NCBI GenBank assembly: GCA_009783265.1
Contig: WRHM01000007.1
Span: 100,666 to 164,665, forward strand
Source: Oscillospiraceae bacterium
GTDB taxonomy: Bacteria > Bacillota > Clostridia > Oscillospirales > WRJC01
DNA length: 64,000 nucleotides
Reading direction: 5' to 3'
Shown here: piece by piece, positions 24,250 through 34,516 of the stretch
Numbering within the stretch: position 1 is the first letter of the stretch
Layout: each line of letters starts with the position of its first letter
Notes under the pieces: model-generated
The model's input: only the letters and a program-made list of their open reading frames with translations
The model's database searches: none
Told to the model about the DNA's origin: nothing
Made by a program: the position numbers and the translations under genes

Positions 24250-24672
24250 GTGCCGACTTTTAACCAGTTAGTAAGACACGGTAGGGAAAAATCTTTTTAC
24301 AAGTCCAAGTCGCCGGTCCTCCAGAAGAGCGTTAATCTAAAAAAGAATATTTCGATTGATTTGCCGTCCCCGCAAAAAAGGGGGGTTTGTACAAAAGTGC
24401 AGACGAAAACTCCGAGGAAGCCGAATTCGGCCCTGCGTAAAGTAGCGAGGGTCAGAAGCGTGAATGGAATGGAAGTATGGGGATATATTCCGGGAATAGG
24501 GCATAACTTGCAGGAACACTCAGTCGTTTTGATAAGAGGCGGAAGAGTCCGCGATCTGCCCGGCGTTCGTTATCATATAATAAGAGGAACGCTCGACACT
24601 CAGGGAGTCGCAAACCGCAAACAGGGACGCTCGAAATATGGCGCGAAACGCGGTAAAGTTGCGGGTAAGTAA
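24250..24672 (+). CDS. rpsL: 30S ribosomal protein S12
   Basis: A 140-residue protein starting at GTG 24250 ([13 protein letters not shown]). The conserved [17 protein letters not shown] and [26 protein letters not shown] segments are complete. The residues that set streptomycin sensitivity in S12 (Lys in TPRKPNSA and Lys/Arg in GRVKDLPG) read Lys and Arg (GGRVRDLPG) here. S12 sits at the decoding centre. Repeat copy 7 lies between this gene and rpsG. Confidence 0.97.
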   Translation: MPTFNQLVRHGREKSFYKSKSPVLQKSVNLKKNISIDLPSPQKRGVCTKVQTKTPRKPNSALRKVARVRSVNGMEVWGYIPGIGHNLQEHSVVLIRGGRVRDLPGVRYHIIRGTLDTQGVANRKQGRSKYGAKRGKVAGK

Positions 24673-24855
24673 AAGTTTTAAAATTAAATAATTGGTTCTT
24701 TGTTTGCGCTGGATAATTAGATAAGATAATTAATTGATTTATATGTACAGAAATAGAAATCAGCAGAAATAATTATGCAGGCGCCAAACGGGAGAAATCG
24801 AAAACAAAAATCTTTCGAGTACCAATGATGTCATGAAATCAGTTTGATTTTACCC

Positions 24856-24883
24856 GTAGGGACACGATATATCGTGTCCGTAC
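24856..24883. repeat. GTAGGG palindromic element, copy 7
   Basis: A 28-base palindrome, GTAGGGACACGATATATCGT then GTCCGTAC, with one mismatch in the outer arm. It matches copy 5 in size and plan and lies in the rpsL-rpsG spacer of the str operon. Confidence 0.8.
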
Positions 24884-24921
24884 AAAACGTATGTAATAAA
24901 AATATGAAGGAGGGAAGAAGT

Positions 24922-25392
24922 GTGCCAAGAAGAGGTAATGTTCCGAAAAGAGACGTTTTGCCTGATCCGTTGTATAATTCAAAGCTGGTGACAAAGCTGA
25001 TAAATAATATAATGCTCGACGGCAAAAAGGGAATAGCCCAGACTATTGTTTACGACGCTTTTAAAACAGTTGAATCAAAATCCGGGAAAAATCCCCTTGA
25101 AGTTTTCCAGAACGCTTTGGATAATATAATGCCCGCGCTCGAAGTTAAAGCGCGCAGAATGGGCGGCTCGACTTATCAGGTGCCTATGGAAGTCAGACCC
25201 GACAGGAGACTGACTCTGGGACTGCGCTGGATAACGTCATTTTCAAGGGCCAGAGGCGAAAAGAAAATGAGCGATCGTCTTGCAGGGGAAATATTAGACG
25301 CCGTAAACAACACCGGAGCGTCAGTCAAGAGAAGGGACGACATGCACAGAATGGCAGAAGCCAACAGGGCTTTTGCGCACTACAGATGGTAA
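24922..25392 (+). CDS. rpsG: 30S ribosomal protein S7
   Basis: A 156-residue protein, the standard length, starting at GTG 24922 ([20 protein letters not shown]) after AAGGAGGG. Longer starts upstream (for example 24844) run through repeat copy 7 and lack family residues, so they are rejected. S7 nucleates assembly of the 30S head and contacts E-site tRNA. The conserved [22 protein letters not shown] and [21 protein letters not shown] segments are present. Confidence 0.96.
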   Translation: MPRRGNVPKRDVLPDPLYNSKLVTKLINNIMLDGKKGIAQTIVYDAFKTVESKSGKNPLEVFQNALDNIMPALEVKARRMGGSTYQVPMEVRPDRRLTLGLRWITSFSRARGEKKMSDRLAGEILDAVNNTGASVKRRDDMHRMAEANRAFAHYRW

Positions 25393-25399
25393 TGTAAAA

Positions 25400-25508
25400 A
25401 GGCTCCTTTTGATTTTAAATTTTAAAGGAGCTGTCAGCGAAGTTGACTGAGGAATGCAATCCCCGTCAACATTTCGCGTTGCCACCCCCCTTCAAAAGGG
25501 GGCTTAAA
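25400..25508. repeat. Compound repeat between rpsG and fusA
   Basis: Contains CTCCTTT...AAAGGAG (about 25402-25432), a GTCAGCGAAGTTGACTGAGG segment and CCCCCTTC-AAAA-GGGGGC at 25484-25503. This is a different, non-GTAGGG family of repeats. It may end or weaken transcription between rpsG and fusA. Confidence 0.55.
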
Positions 25509-25549
25509 AAATGATTAAGATAGATAAAAGAAGGAGTAAGTGTTATTTA

Positions 25550-27631
25550 ATGCCACGAGAATACAGCCTGGAAAATACTCGCAATATCGGTATAATGGCT
25601 CATATTGACGCCGGGAAAACAACCACAAGCGAGCGTATTTTATATTATACCGGTAAAACGCACAAACTCGGTGAAGTTCACGAAGGTGCGGCGACTATGG
25701 ACTGGATGGAGCAGGAGCAGGAAAGAGGAATAACGATTACGTCCGCGGCAACGACTTGCTTTTGGAAAGGGCACAGGATAAATCTGATCGATACGCCCGG
25801 ACATGTCGATTTTACGGTCGAAGTCGAACGGTCATTAAGAGTTTTGGACGGCTCGGTCACAGTATTTTGCGCAAAAGGCGGAGTTGAGCCGCAATCTGAA
25901 ACTGTCTGGAGACAGGCGGACAGATACGGGGTCCCCAGAATTGCGTATGTAAATAAAATGGATATTATGGGCGCGAATTTTTTCAGGGTCGTCTCTATGA
26001 TGAAAGACAGGCTGAAAGCAAACGCGGTCCCGATACAGATCCCGATAGGAGCCGAAGATAATTTCAAGGGTCTGGTCGATCTGGTCGAAATGAAGTCTTA
26101 TATATATATGGACGATTTGGGAATTGATATTCAGGTCGGTGAAATACCGGACGAATATATAGACAAAGCTATAGAATACAGGGCGGCGATGATAGAAGCC
26201 GTGGCTGACGCAACTGAAGAATTGCTTGAAAAATATCTTGAAGGCCATGAATTAACTGAAGAAGAAATAAAGAGCGCGATCAGAATAAATACTGTGGGCA
26301 ACAGAATAGTGCCTGTTGCGTGCGGGACGTCTTATAAAAACAAAGGCGTGCAAAAATTACTGGACGCTGTTATTGATTATATGCCCTCGCCTGTTGACGT
26401 TCCGGATATTACGGGGATAAGCCCTAAAACAGAACGGGAAGATTCAAGAAAAACTTCGGACGACGCGCCGTTTGCGGCCCTCGCGTTTAAAATCGCAACG
26501 GATGAATTCGTGGGCAGGCTTTGTTTTATCAGGGTATATTCAGGGACTATTACCAGAGGCGCGACGGTTTATAATTCAGTCAAAGGCGAAAGAGAGCGTT
26601 TGGGAAAAATTGTCCTGATGCACTCAAATCACCGGCAGGACGTGGATCAGATATACGCCGGGGATATAGCGGCTATCGTAGGAGTAAAAAATACGACGAC
26701 GGGGGATACTTTATGCGTGGAGAACGCGCAGATAATACTCGAATCAATGGAATTTCCCGAACCTGTCATAAGAGTTGCTATCGAGCCAAAGACTAAAGCA
26801 GGTCAGGATAAAATGGGGATCGCGTTGTCAAAACTCGCAGAAGAAGACCCGACTTTTAAGCATTATACAGACGAAGAAACAGGACAGACGATTATCGCCG
26901 GAATGGGCGAGCTGCATCTGGAAATTATAGTGGACAGGCTGCTCAGGGAATTTAAAGTCGAGGCAAACGTCGGCAAACCGCAGGTATCGTATAAAGAGAC
27001 GATAAGAAAGAGCGCGGAAGCAAATGTTAAATACGCGAGACAGACCGGGGGACACGGACAGTACGGGCATGTAAAGATTATGATCGAGCCAAACGAGCAC
27101 GGCAAAGGCTACGAGTTTATAAACAAGATAGTCGGCGGGGTGATCCCGAAAGAGTATATTCCGGCAGTTGACGCCGGGATTCAGGGAGCTATGCAGACAG
27201 GAATTCTTGCCGGATATAACGTAATAGACGTGAAAGTCACGCTGTTTGACGGTTCGTATCACGAAGTGGACTCAAGCGAGCTTGCGTTTAAGATAGCGGG
27301 TTCTATGGCATGTAAAGAAGCTATGGAAAAAGCCGACCCTGTTTTGACTGAGCCTATAATGAAAGTCGCGGTGATGGCGCCGGATGAATATATGGGATTG
27401 ATTCTTGGGGATTTGACTTCGCGGAGAGGATCTGTGCAGAGTACTGAGCATATATCGGGAGCCCAGCAGATAAACGCCAATGTGCCTCTTGCGGAGATGT
27501 TCGGATACGCTACGGATTTGAGGTCAAGGACACAGGGCAGGGGAACTTATACTATGGAGCCCAGCCATTATGCCGAAGTGCCGAAAAGTATTCAGGAAAA
27601 GATTATAACAGGCAAATCAAGTTATTATTAA
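25550..27631 (+). CDS. fusA: Translation elongation factor G
   Basis: A 693-residue GTPase that drives tRNA-mRNA translocation. G motifs: [37 protein letters not shown], and NKMD. The C-terminal domains IV and V are complete ([48 protein letters not shown]). ATG 25550 gives the usual [14 protein letters not shown] start and follows AAGGAG by 13 bases. An upstream in-frame ATG at 25511 adds residues unlike the family. Third gene of the str operon segment; tuf follows. Confidence 0.97.
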   Translation: MPREYSLENTRNIGIMAHIDAGKTTTSERILYYTGKTHKLGEVHEGAATMDWMEQEQERGITITSAATTCFWKGHRINLIDTPGHVDFTVEVERSLRVLDGSVTVFCAKGGVEPQSETVWRQADRYGVPRIAYVNKMDIMGANFFRVVSMMKDRLKANAVPIQIPIGAEDNFKGLVDLVEMKSYIYMDDLGIDIQVGEIPDEYIDKAIEYRAAMIEAVADATEELLEKYLEGHELTEEEIKSAIRINTVGNRIVPVACGTSYKNKGVQKLLDAVIDYMPSPVDVPDITGISPKTEREDSRKTSDDAPFAALAFKIATDEFVGRLCFIRVYSGTITRGATVYNSVKGERERLGKIVLMHSNHRQDVDQIYAGDIAAIVGVKNTTTGDTLCVENAQIILESMEFPEPVIRVAIEPKTKAGQDKMGIALSKLAEEDPTFKHYTDEETGQTIIAGMGELHLEIIVDRLLREFKVEANVGKPQVSYKETIRKSAEANVKYARQTGGHGQYGHVKIMIEPNEHGKGYEFINKIVGGVIPKEYIPAVDAGIQGAMQTGILAGYNVIDVKVTLFDGSYHEVDSSELAFKIAGSMACKEAMEKADPVLTEPIMKVAVMAPDEYMGLILGDLTSRRGSVQSTEHISGAQQINANVPLAEMFGYATDLRSRTQGRGTYTMEPSHYAEVPKSIQEKIITGKSSYY

Positions 27632-27732
27632 ATTATAAATTAAACAGTATAAACAATTAAATTTAAAATAAAAATAAATTATATTAATCAAAAGAGTAAA
27701 AGAGTAAAAATTTAAAGGAGGAAAACTTTAAA

Positions 27733-28938
27733 ATGGCAAAAGCTAAATTTGAAAGGAACAAACCCCACGTAAATATAGGAACAATCGGTCACGTGGACCA
27801 CGGTAAAACCACGCTTACAGCGGCAATCACAAAAACTCTGGCAATGGGAGACGCAACGGTTGAATTTATGAGATACGACCAGATAGACAACGCTCCCGAA
27901 GAAAAACTGAGAGGTATCACGATTAATACAAGGCACGTTGAGTATCAGACCGCAAACAGGCACTATGCCCATGTTGACTGTCCCGGACACGCCGACTATA
28001 TCAAGAACATGATTACCGGCGCGGCGCAGATGGACGGCGCGATATTAGTCGTAGGCGGCGACGACGGTCCTATGCAGCAGACAAGGGAGCATATACTTCT
28101 TGCCCGTCAGGTCGGAGTTCCCGCAATAGTTGTTTTCATAAACAAAGTTGATTTGGTCGAAGACGAAGAATTATTGGATCTTGTCGATATGGAAATAAGA
28201 GACTTGCTTAACCAGTACGAATTTCCCGGCGACGACACCCCGATTATAAGAGGCTCTGCAAGACAGGCTCTTGAAAGCACGTCTACAGATCCGAACGCTC
28301 CTGAGTATAAATGCATATTTGAGCTTATGGAAGCAGTTGACAGCTTTATTCCTGAGCCTGACCGCGCAAGCGAGCTGCCTTTCTTAATGCCGGTTGAGGA
28401 CGTGTTCTCGATTACGGGACGCGGAACGGTTGCAACGGGCAGAGTTGAGAGGGGAACGCTTAAATTAAACGAAGAAGTTGAAATCGTCGGACTTATGGAC
28501 GCTCCGAGAAAAACTGTTGCTACGGGTATAGAAATGTTCCGTAAGCTGCTTGATTCTACGACAGCGGGCGACAACACGGGTATTCTTTTGAGAGGCGTCA
28601 ATAAAAACGAAATCGAAAGAGGACAGGTTCTTGCTAAACCGGGAACGATTAAGCCTCACAAAAAATTCAGCGGACAGGTTTATGTCTTAACTGAAAAAGA
28701 GGGCGGACGTAAGAAACCGTTCTTCAACAATTACAGGCCGCAGTTCTATTTCAGGACTACTGACGTTACGGGAATTATTACGCTTCCGACTGATGTCGAA
28801 ATGTGCAACCCGGGCGACAATGTTATAATGCATGTTGAGCTTATCACGCCTATAGCTATAGAAAAAGGCTTGAGATTCGCTATACGCGAAGGCGGCAGAA
28901 CCGTTGGCTCGGGCGTTGTTGTAGAAATAGACGAATAA
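27733..28938 (+). CDS. tuf: Elongation factor Tu
   Basis: A 401-residue GTPase that delivers aminoacyl-t[47 protein letters not shown] and NKVD are present, and domains II and III are complete. Unusual changes: after [10 protein letters not shown] the typical SAADGPMPQT reads [10 protein letters not shown], and the switch I stretch is NTRHVEY rather than NTAHVEY. The gene follows fusA by 101 bases with a GGAGG site and ends at a strong terminator. The rest is close to standard. Confidence 0.97.
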   Translation: MAKAKFERNKPHVNIGTIGHVDHGKTTLTAAITKTLAMGDATVEFMRYDQIDNAPEEKLRGITINTRHVEYQTANRHYAHVDCPGHADYIKNMITGAAQMDGAILVVGGDDGPMQQTREHILLARQVGVPAIVVFINKVDLVEDEELLDLVDMEIRDLLNQYEFPGDDTPIIRGSARQALESTSTDPNAPEYKCIFELMEAVDSFIPEPDRASELPFLMPVEDVFSITGRGTVATGRVERGTLKLNEEVEIVGLMDAPRKTVATGIEMFRKLLDSTTAGDNTGILLRGVNKNEIERGQVLAKPGTIKPHKKFSGQVYVLTEKEGGRKKPFFNNYRPQFYFRTTDVTGIITLPTDVEMCNPGDNVIMHVELITPIAIEKGLRFAIREGGRTVGSGVVVEIDE

Positions 28939-28954
28939 TTTATATAAAAAATAA

Positions 28955-28989
28955 AAAATTACCCGGTTGAAAAAAATCGGGTAATTTTT
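28955..28989 (+). terminator. Terminator after tuf
   Basis: AAAATTACCCG paired with CGGGTAATTTT around a 12-base loop, with the T-rich 3' arm acting as U-tract. Confidence 0.85.
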
Positions 28990-29008
28990 ATATGGGAGAT
29001 ATAATAGC

Positions 29009-29743
29009 ATGATAAAAAATATATTTTTGGACGCTGGATATACTTTAATTTGTCCAAAAGCGCATTCGTGGTTTTTTCCTGTGAATTTTTTTGATTATTG
29101 CGATAAAAATTTGTTTTTGAAAATAAAAGAGAGCGACGAATATAAAAAAAATTTCGCGAAAGGCTATAAATATCTGGACGACAATCATTTGTTAAAAGAC
29201 GAAAAAAACGAATACGACGTTTTTTTGGATTTTTATAAAATTCTCTTGCTTCCCTTTCCGGAACTTGAAATTACCGAGGAAAAGATAAAAAATATAACAA
29301 AAAGCATAGTTTTTGATTACGCCAAGTTTAATCTTTACGGCGACGTTAAATTTATGCTTGAAAAATGGAAAAGCGAGGGATATAAGCTCGGAATTATTTC
29401 CGATACTTTTCCGTCGCTTGTAAATTGCTTTAAATATCTTGGAATCTACGATTATTTTGACGTATTTGTGATGTCGTGCGATTACGGAATCTGGAAGCCT
29501 CACGAAAAAATGTATCTGTCTGCTCTAAATCCGTTAAACGCAAAAGGTGAAGAATCGATTTTTTCAGATGATATTACAGATAATTTAACAGGCGCGGAAA
29601 AATTCGGGATAAATCCTGTACAAATAGAGAGAAATGACAATAATTTTTCCAAGCGTTTTAATAAACCGGAACAGGAAATATATCCGAAGTTTGGGAATTT
29701 GGCAGAGATTGACGAATATATTGCGAATGTTTTAAATAAATGA
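29009..29743 (+). CDS. HAD-superfamily hydrolase
   Basis: A 244-residue protein with HAD subfamily IA features: motif I FLDAGYTL (nucleophile Asp; the usual second Asp is Gly, as in some family members), a helical cap, motif II IISDTFPS, a conserved Lys-Pro (YGIWKPHEKMY), and motif III/IV IFSDDITDNLTGAEKFG. Substrate unknown. A GGGAGA site precedes the ATG. It stands alone between the tuf terminator and repeat copy 8. Confidence 0.85.
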   Translation: MIKNIFLDAGYTLICPKAHSWFFPVNFFDYCDKNLFLKIKESDEYKKNFAKGYKYLDDNHLLKDEKNEYDVFLDFYKILLLPFPELEITEEKIKNITKSIVFDYAKFNLYGDVKFMLEKWKSEGYKLGIISDTFPSLVNCFKYLGIYDYFDVFVMSCDYGIWKPHEKMYLSALNPLNAKGEESIFSDDITDNLTGAEKFGINPVQIERNDNNFSKRFNKPEQEIYPKFGNLAEIDEYIANVLNK

Positions 29744-29757
29744 CGGAATTTAATTGT

Positions 29758-29840
29758 GTAGGGCGCGGCGCCCTCGACGCGCCGCCGATAAAAACCAACG
29801 CTTAATCAGATTTGCGGCGTGCCGAGGGCGTCAGCCCTAC
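29758..29840. repeat. GTAGGG palindromic element, copy 8
   Basis: An 83-base element from GTAGGGCGCGGCGCCCTCG to GCCGAGGGCGTCAGCCCTAC, same total length as copy 4. It lies between convergent HAD and GNAT genes and may serve as a bidirectional end. Confidence 0.8.
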
Positions 29841-29860
29841 AAATATAATTTGCGTTTGAT

Positions 29861-30310
29861 TTATAATTTCATGATATACGCGAATTTTTCGGTATCTGTA
29901 AATCCTGAGTTTCGGTAAAATCTTATATTTGACTCGTTTTTTGAGCCGCTTATGAACATTATTCTGTAACAGTTGTTTTCTTTTGCCATTTCGATGGATT
30001 TTTCCAACAAAAGTCTGGCGTAGCCTTTGTTTCTGTAATCGGGCAAAGTCACCATGTTTTCTATAAGGGCGTGGGGCCTCATTTCCCTTGTCAGGTTTTT
30101 TATTATAACGAGAGTTACGGAAGATACTACTTTTCCCATTTCCTCGCCGATTAGTATATGATAATTCGGGTCGGCTAATATATTATCCCATAATTGCATA
30201 GTTTCTGAAGTTATAGGCATAATTTCGGCGTCGTGTAAATTTAAGTATAATTCCTGAAGCGCGGGGAGATCGTTTTTGTTTACCATTCTTATGTTAAATC
30301 CAAGAAACAT
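29861..30310 (-). CDS. GNAT family N-acetyltransferase
   Basis: A 149-residue protein with the GNAT pattern: NIRMVNKNDLPALQELYL, ILIGEEMGKVVSSVTLVII, IENMVTLPDYRNKGYARLLLEKSIEMAKENNCYRIMFISG (acetyl-CoA loop R-N-K-G-Y-A) and FYRNSGFTDTEKF. It transfers an acetyl group to an unknown amine substrate. A GGAGGT site precedes the ATG. Minus strand, alone, flanked by repeat copy 8. Confidence 0.88.
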   Translation of the reverse strand: MFLGFNIRMVNKNDLPALQELYLNLHDAEIMPITSETMQLWDNILADPNYHILIGEEMGKVVSSVTLVIIKNLTREMRPHALIENMVTLPDYRNKGYARLLLEKSIEMAKENNCYRIMFISGSKNESNIRFYRNSGFTDTEKFAYIMKL

Positions 30311-30473
30311 ATATAAGTTTATACCTCCGGGTTAAAAGTTTTAAAAGCTATAATATATTTATTATAACAGATTTTATTGCGGCAAATCTGTAAAAACTTA
30401 AACTAAAATTTTTATAAAATATAAATAAAATGTTAATTTTGTTATATTTTTAACGAATTTTGTAATGAAAATA

Positions 30474-30502
30474 TTGATAAAATTTTTAATATATGGTAAT
30501 AT
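30474..30502 (+). promoter_or_regulatory. Promoter for pgk
   Basis: TTGATA (30474-30479), a 17-base spacer and TAATAT (30497-30502), about 40 bases before the pgk start. Confidence 0.6.
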
Positions 30503-30542
30503 TATATATAAAATTAAAATTTAATAAACACGAGGTGGCAAA

Positions 30543-31733
30543 ATGCAGGCGTTAAATAAAAAAACAATAGAAGATATTAATCCGGAAAATAAAAAAGTTC
30601 TGGTCAGGTGCGATTTTAACGTTCCGATAACCGACGGCAAAATCGATGACAGCAAGAGAATTGTGGAGTCGCTGCCCACAATAAAATATCTTGCTGAAAA
30701 AGGGGCAAAAATTATATTATGCTCTCATCTGGGACGGCCAAAGGGAGAGTTTAACAAAAAATACTCTCTTAAAATAGTTGCGGAAAAACTCACGGAATTG
30801 CTGGGTAAAGAAATAATTATGGCAAATGACGTAATAGGCGACGACGCAAAAGCCAAATCTGCGGCTTTGAAGCCGGGAGAGATAATGCTTATAGAAAACG
30901 TGCGTTTTCATAACGAAGAAGAAAAAAATGACCCTGAATTTTCAAAAGCTCTTGCGTCTCTGGCTGAAATTTATGTAAACGACGCTTTCGGGACAGCGCA
31001 CAGGGCGCACAGTTCTACCGCAGGGGTTTCGGATTATCTGCCTGCTGTCGCAGGGTATCTTATAAACAAAGAAATTTCTGTAATGGGCGGGGCTTTGTCA
31101 AATCCCAAAAGGCCGTTTGTCGCTATTTTGGGCGGAGCGAAAGTATCTGATAAAATAGGGGTTATCACAAATTTATTAGATAAAGTCGATACTTTGTTAA
31201 TCGGCGGGGCTATGGCGTACACGTTTATAAAAGCAAACGGCGGAAAAGTGGGCGATTCTCTTTGCGAGGACGAAAAGCTTGATATTGCGCGCGATATAGT
31301 CGAAAAAGCCAAATCTAAAAATATCAGGCTGCTGATTCCTATAGATCATGTTATAGCTGACGAATTTAAAAACGATGCTAATAAAAAAATCTGTTTCGGG
31401 GCATGCATTTCCGATGGATGGGAAGGCTTGGATATTGGTCCGGAAACTATAAATTTATTCTCCGGAGTCATAAAAGACGCGGGAACTATAGTATGGAACG
31501 GTCCTATGGGAGTTTTTGAGTTTGATAATTTCGCGACGGGAACAAAAGAAATAGCGAGAGCGGTAGCAGAGAGCGGCGCGGTTTCTATAATAGGCGGCGG
31601 AGATTCTGCCGCTGCTGTGGAAAAACTCGGATTTGCGGAAAAAGTCACGCATATATCAACCGGAGGCGGCGCGGCACTTGAATTTTTAGAGGGTATCGAA
31701 CTGCCGGGTATAACATGCCTTCAGGATAAATAA
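30543..31733 (+). CDS. pgk: Phosphoglycerate kinase
   Basis: A 396-residue glycolytic enzyme that transfers phosphate between 1,3-bisphosphoglycerate and ADP. Signature segments: [64 protein letters not shown], and the nucleotide site [11 protein letters not shown] with [13 protein letters not shown]. Length is standard. The gene is alone here, without gap or tpiA neighbours. An AGGTGG site precedes the ATG. Confidence 0.97.
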   Translation: MQALNKKTIEDINPENKKVLVRCDFNVPITDGKIDDSKRIVESLPTIKYLAEKGAKIILCSHLGRPKGEFNKKYSLKIVAEKLTELLGKEIIMANDVIGDDAKAKSAALKPGEIMLIENVRFHNEEEKNDPEFSKALASLAEIYVNDAFGTAHRAHSSTAGVSDYLPAVAGYLINKEISVMGGALSNPKRPFVAILGGAKVSDKIGVITNLLDKVDTLLIGGAMAYTFIKANGGKVGDSLCEDEKLDIARDIVEKAKSKNIRLLIPIDHVIADEFKNDANKKICFGACISDGWEGLDIGPETINLFSGVIKDAGTIVWNGPMGVFEFDNFATGTKEIARAVAESGAVSIIGGGDSAAAVEKLGFAEKVTHISTGGGAALEFLEGIELPGITCLQDK

Positions 31734-31780
31734 TAATAAATATATTTTTATAAATTTAAAGCGGGGTAATAAAAATTTTT

Positions 31781-32833
31781 ATGAATAATTTTAAAAATAA
31801 ATATATGCGCGGCATTAACCTCGGAGGCTGGATTTCACAATACCGTCGCGGTTTAAAGATCGGCGATTCACATTTTGATGATTTTATTACCGAAAAAGAT
31901 ATAGAGCAGATTTCAGGCTGGGGACTTGACCATATCAGGCTGCCTGTGGATTATATGATTTTTGAAGCCGATGAAAATCCCGGAATATATGACGTGGCAG
32001 GGCTTGATTATATAGACAAATGCATAGAATGGTGCAAAAAATACGGTTTGAATCTTATAATAGATCTGCACCACGCCCCCGGTTTCAGCTTTCATACCCT
32101 TGCGACAAATACCCTGTTTACAGACGAAAAAATGCAGAAAAGAATGACTGATATATGGGTGAATTTCGCAAGGCGTTACATAAACGAGGGCGATAATCTC
32201 TGCTTTGAACTCATGAACGAAATCGTCGAGCCGGACTCGTCGCGCTGGAACGCGCTTGCGGGAAAAATAGTCGAAAAAATAAGGGAAGTCGATAAAACGC
32301 GTATAATATTAATCGGCGGAAATAGTTATAATTCTGTTTCGGAATTGAAAAATATAGCGATAATTGAAAACGACGATTATATTGTCTATAATTTTCACTT
32401 TTATGAGCCTATGCTGTTGACTCACCAGATGGCAGGCTGGAATAAATTTAACATGGATTATGGTTTAAAGCCATTATATCCGTCGGTATTCCCCGGTATT
32501 GCCGAATTTATCGAGAAATTCCCGCAATATTCGGGATTTGAAAAATACGACGGGCTTTATGTAGATATAGAAATTTTAAAAGAATATCTGAAACCCGCTC
32601 TTGAATTTATGGCAAATAACCCTGATAAATTGTTATACTGCGGTGAGTACGGAGTTATAGACGTTTGCGATTTGCAGAGCCGTATAAACTGGCACAGGGA
32701 TTTTAATAATCTCATGGACGAATATAATATATGCAGGGCAGTCTGGTCATATAAAAATATGGGGTTCAAATTTGTTGGTAATAACAGTGAAGTATATAAT
32801 CAGGAACTTGTGGATATAATAAGCGGAAAATAA
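31781..32833 (+). CDS. Glycoside hydrolase family 5 (cellulase-like)
   Basis: A 350-residue protein with GH5 features: RGINLGGWIS, HIRLPVDYM, LNLIIDLHHAPGFSFHT, FELMNEIVEP (acid/base Glu in Asn-Glu) and YCGEYGVID (nucleophile Glu). It has no signal peptide, so it is probably cytoplasmic and acts on imported oligosaccharides; the exact beta-glucan or mannan specificity cannot be read. It is followed by a terminator and then by two solute-binding lipoprotein genes on the opposite strand. Confidence 0.88.
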   Translation: MNNFKNKYMRGINLGGWISQYRRGLKIGDSHFDDFITEKDIEQISGWGLDHIRLPVDYMIFEADENPGIYDVAGLDYIDKCIEWCKKYGLNLIIDLHHAPGFSFHTLATNTLFTDEKMQKRMTDIWVNFARRYINEGDNLCFELMNEIVEPDSSRWNALAGKIVEKIREVDKTRIILIGGNSYNSVSELKNIAIIENDDYIVYNFHFYEPMLLTHQMAGWNKFNMDYGLKPLYPSVFPGIAEFIEKFPQYSGFEKYDGLYVDIEILKEYLKPALEFMANNPDKLLYCGEYGVIDVCDLQSRINWHRDFNNLMDEYNICRAVWSYKNMGFKFVGNNSEVYNQELVDIISGK

Positions 32834-32852
32834 AAATTAAATTTAACTCATA

Positions 32853-32883
32853 AAAAATCGGGGATAATTTCCCCGATTTTTTT
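32853..32883 (+). terminator. Terminator between GH5 and the solute-binding genes
   Basis: AAAATCGGGG-ATAATTT-CCCCGATTTTTTT; symmetrical, so it can end both converging transcripts. Confidence 0.85.
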
Positions 32884-32914
32884 ATGTTATATTTTAAAAC
32901 TATGCAATTATATT

Positions 32915-34453
32915 TTAATCAAACAATTCCATGGTTTTTTGTATATTTGAAGTTATTTTATCGCTGTTTTTTTCTATCTCTGATGTAATATCCATAGATA
33001 TTCCCTCGCCGAGTTTTGTGCGTATTATATCATAGAACGAATTTGTCCAGCCGTATGCCATGCCTATTTCGAACGAGCCGGAATTTTTAATAATCTGAAG
33101 CATGTCTATTGATTCTTCGTTGCGTAATTGCTTCTGCGAGACTGATACGTCAAATAAAACCGGCGTGACGTCTTTATTGCTCAAATATGCCATAGCGTCC
33201 AAAACGGCTCCGGTAAATTCTGTGCGGGGATTTGTGACGGGTATTACGAGAACGGGGGCCTGATTGATAAGATGCGAATAATAACCGGTTTGACTCTCGT
33301 TGAATTTGGGGATTGGCAATATGCCGAAAGTAGCGTCCATATCTCTGAAACGGTTGGCGGCTTTGAGTTCGCCTATAGTCATAAGCGCCCTGCCGTTCAT
33401 GAATATCGGCTCATAATGAAATCCGGTGGATTCGTCGTTGGCATATAAATAATTGCCGTTATTCAGATTAAGCATATCACCTATTTTGACAAGGACTTCA
33501 ATAAACCGTTCGCTGGGATCGAAAACGGGATAACCGTCAACAGAATTTATAAACTGCTCTCCGGATCCCGCGAGAAGCGCGGTTGAGCTGTCCTCGTATC
33601 CAACCAGTCCGTATGAAGTAATTCCGCTGGGCTCCCATTTAAAATCAGTCGCTCCGTTTAAATTTGCGCCGCTTTTGATATATTCCTGTAATACATCATA
33701 AGTCCATTTGCCCTCTTTGACAATACTATAAGGAAGCTCAAGCTGGAGTGTAGCCATCATATCCTGATTAAAATATACGCACGAAGCGGCCTGAAGGGCC
33801 ATGAGATGTATTCCGCTCCCGGCATAAAAAATTTTCTCTTTTGTGCCTATTGCGGCTTCTTTTAGCATTGTCTGGTTCCACCATTCATCGTCAAGATTTA
33901 TAGTAGAAATATTGCGCATATCGTAAAACAATCCGTCCGCAAGCATAGCCCCGACTGTTCCGTTGAAAGACGCGGGCATGAATATAGCGTCGTATTCGTC
34001 CATATCTGACCGGATTATTTTACGAACGTCCTGATTATAAGTCCACATATCGCTGCCGGGCATGTTTATTTCTTTTAAGTTTATATTAAATTTTTCTTCT
34101 ATTAGTTTATTGCGTTTATGCACTGCGTCATCAAGAACGTCGGCCGGGGATTCTTCAAAAACCAGACTGGTATAATAAAACCATATATCGACCGGGACGT
34201 TATAAAATTTAAAATCTGCCCCGCTTCCGTCCATTTCGGGATATTCATAAGTTTCAACGGGAATTTCGGATTCTGCAGCGTCGAAATCGTTTCCGTTGTC
34301 TGCGTTTTGGTTTTGCTGGGCCTGCCCGGTATTATTATTGCCTGAATCACTTTCGCCGACTGATTTTTCCCCGCATGAAGAAATAATCATAACCGATAGC
34401 ATAAATAAAACCGTAAATAATAAAATCACTAAATTTCTTTTAGTAAATCGCAT
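32915..34453 (-). CDS. Orphan extracellular solute-binding lipoprotein (paralogue 2)
   Basis: A 512-residue lipoprotein with lipobox Cys27 (Ile-Ser-Ser-Cys) and a Gly/Asn/Asp linker. It shares with its paralogues a DAVHKRNKLIEEKFNI motif, DEYDAIFMP, LELPYSIVKEGKWTYDVLQEYI, ATFGILPIPKFNESQTGYYSH and a final NSDKITSNIQKTMELFD helix. The Asp-rich loop DLNGDG seen in paralogue 3 is not kept. It is second in a tandem pair with 34517-36037 (63 bases apart). No permease genes are present. Ligand unknown. Confidence 0.82.
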   Translation of the reverse strand: MRFTKRNLVILLFTVLFMLSVMIISSCGEKSVGESDSGNNNTGQAQQNQNADNGNDFDAAESEIPVETYEYPEMDGSGADFKFYNVPVDIWFYYTSLVFEESPADVLDDAVHKRNKLIEEKFNINLKEINMPGSDMWTYNQDVRKIIRSDMDEYDAIFMPASFNGTVGAMLADGLFYDMRNISTINLDDEWWNQTMLKEAAIGTKEKIFYAGSGIHLMALQAASCVYFNQDMMATLQLELPYSIVKEGKWTYDVLQEYIKSGANLNGATDFKWEPSGITSYGLVGYEDSSTALLAGSGEQFINSVDGYPVFDPSERFIEVLVKIGDMLNLNNGNYLYANDESTGFHYEPIFMNGRALMTIGELKAANRFRDMDATFGILPIPKFNESQTGYYSHLINQAPVLVIPVTNPRTEFTGAVLDAMAYLSNKDVTPVLFDVSVSQKQLRNEESIDMLQIIKNSGSFEIGMAYGWTNSFYDIIRTKLGEGISMDITSEIEKNSDKITSNIQKTMELFD

Positions 34454-34516
34454 AAATTTTACCGCCTTCCTTCTTCCTTAAATTAAAAATTTAAAATTAA
34501 ACTAAATTTTTGATTT

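Noticed and set aside
24844..24921. Longer rpsG start
   Set aside because: The upstream frame runs through repeat copy 7 and lacks S7 residues; GTG 24922 with AAGGAGGG gives the standard length.
25511..25549. N-terminal extension of fusA
   Set aside because: Thirteen extra residues unlike EF-G; ATG 25550 gives the conserved start.
4511..29840. CRISPR array
   Set aside because: The palindromic copies are kilobases apart, vary in length and have no regular spacers; no cas gene is seen.
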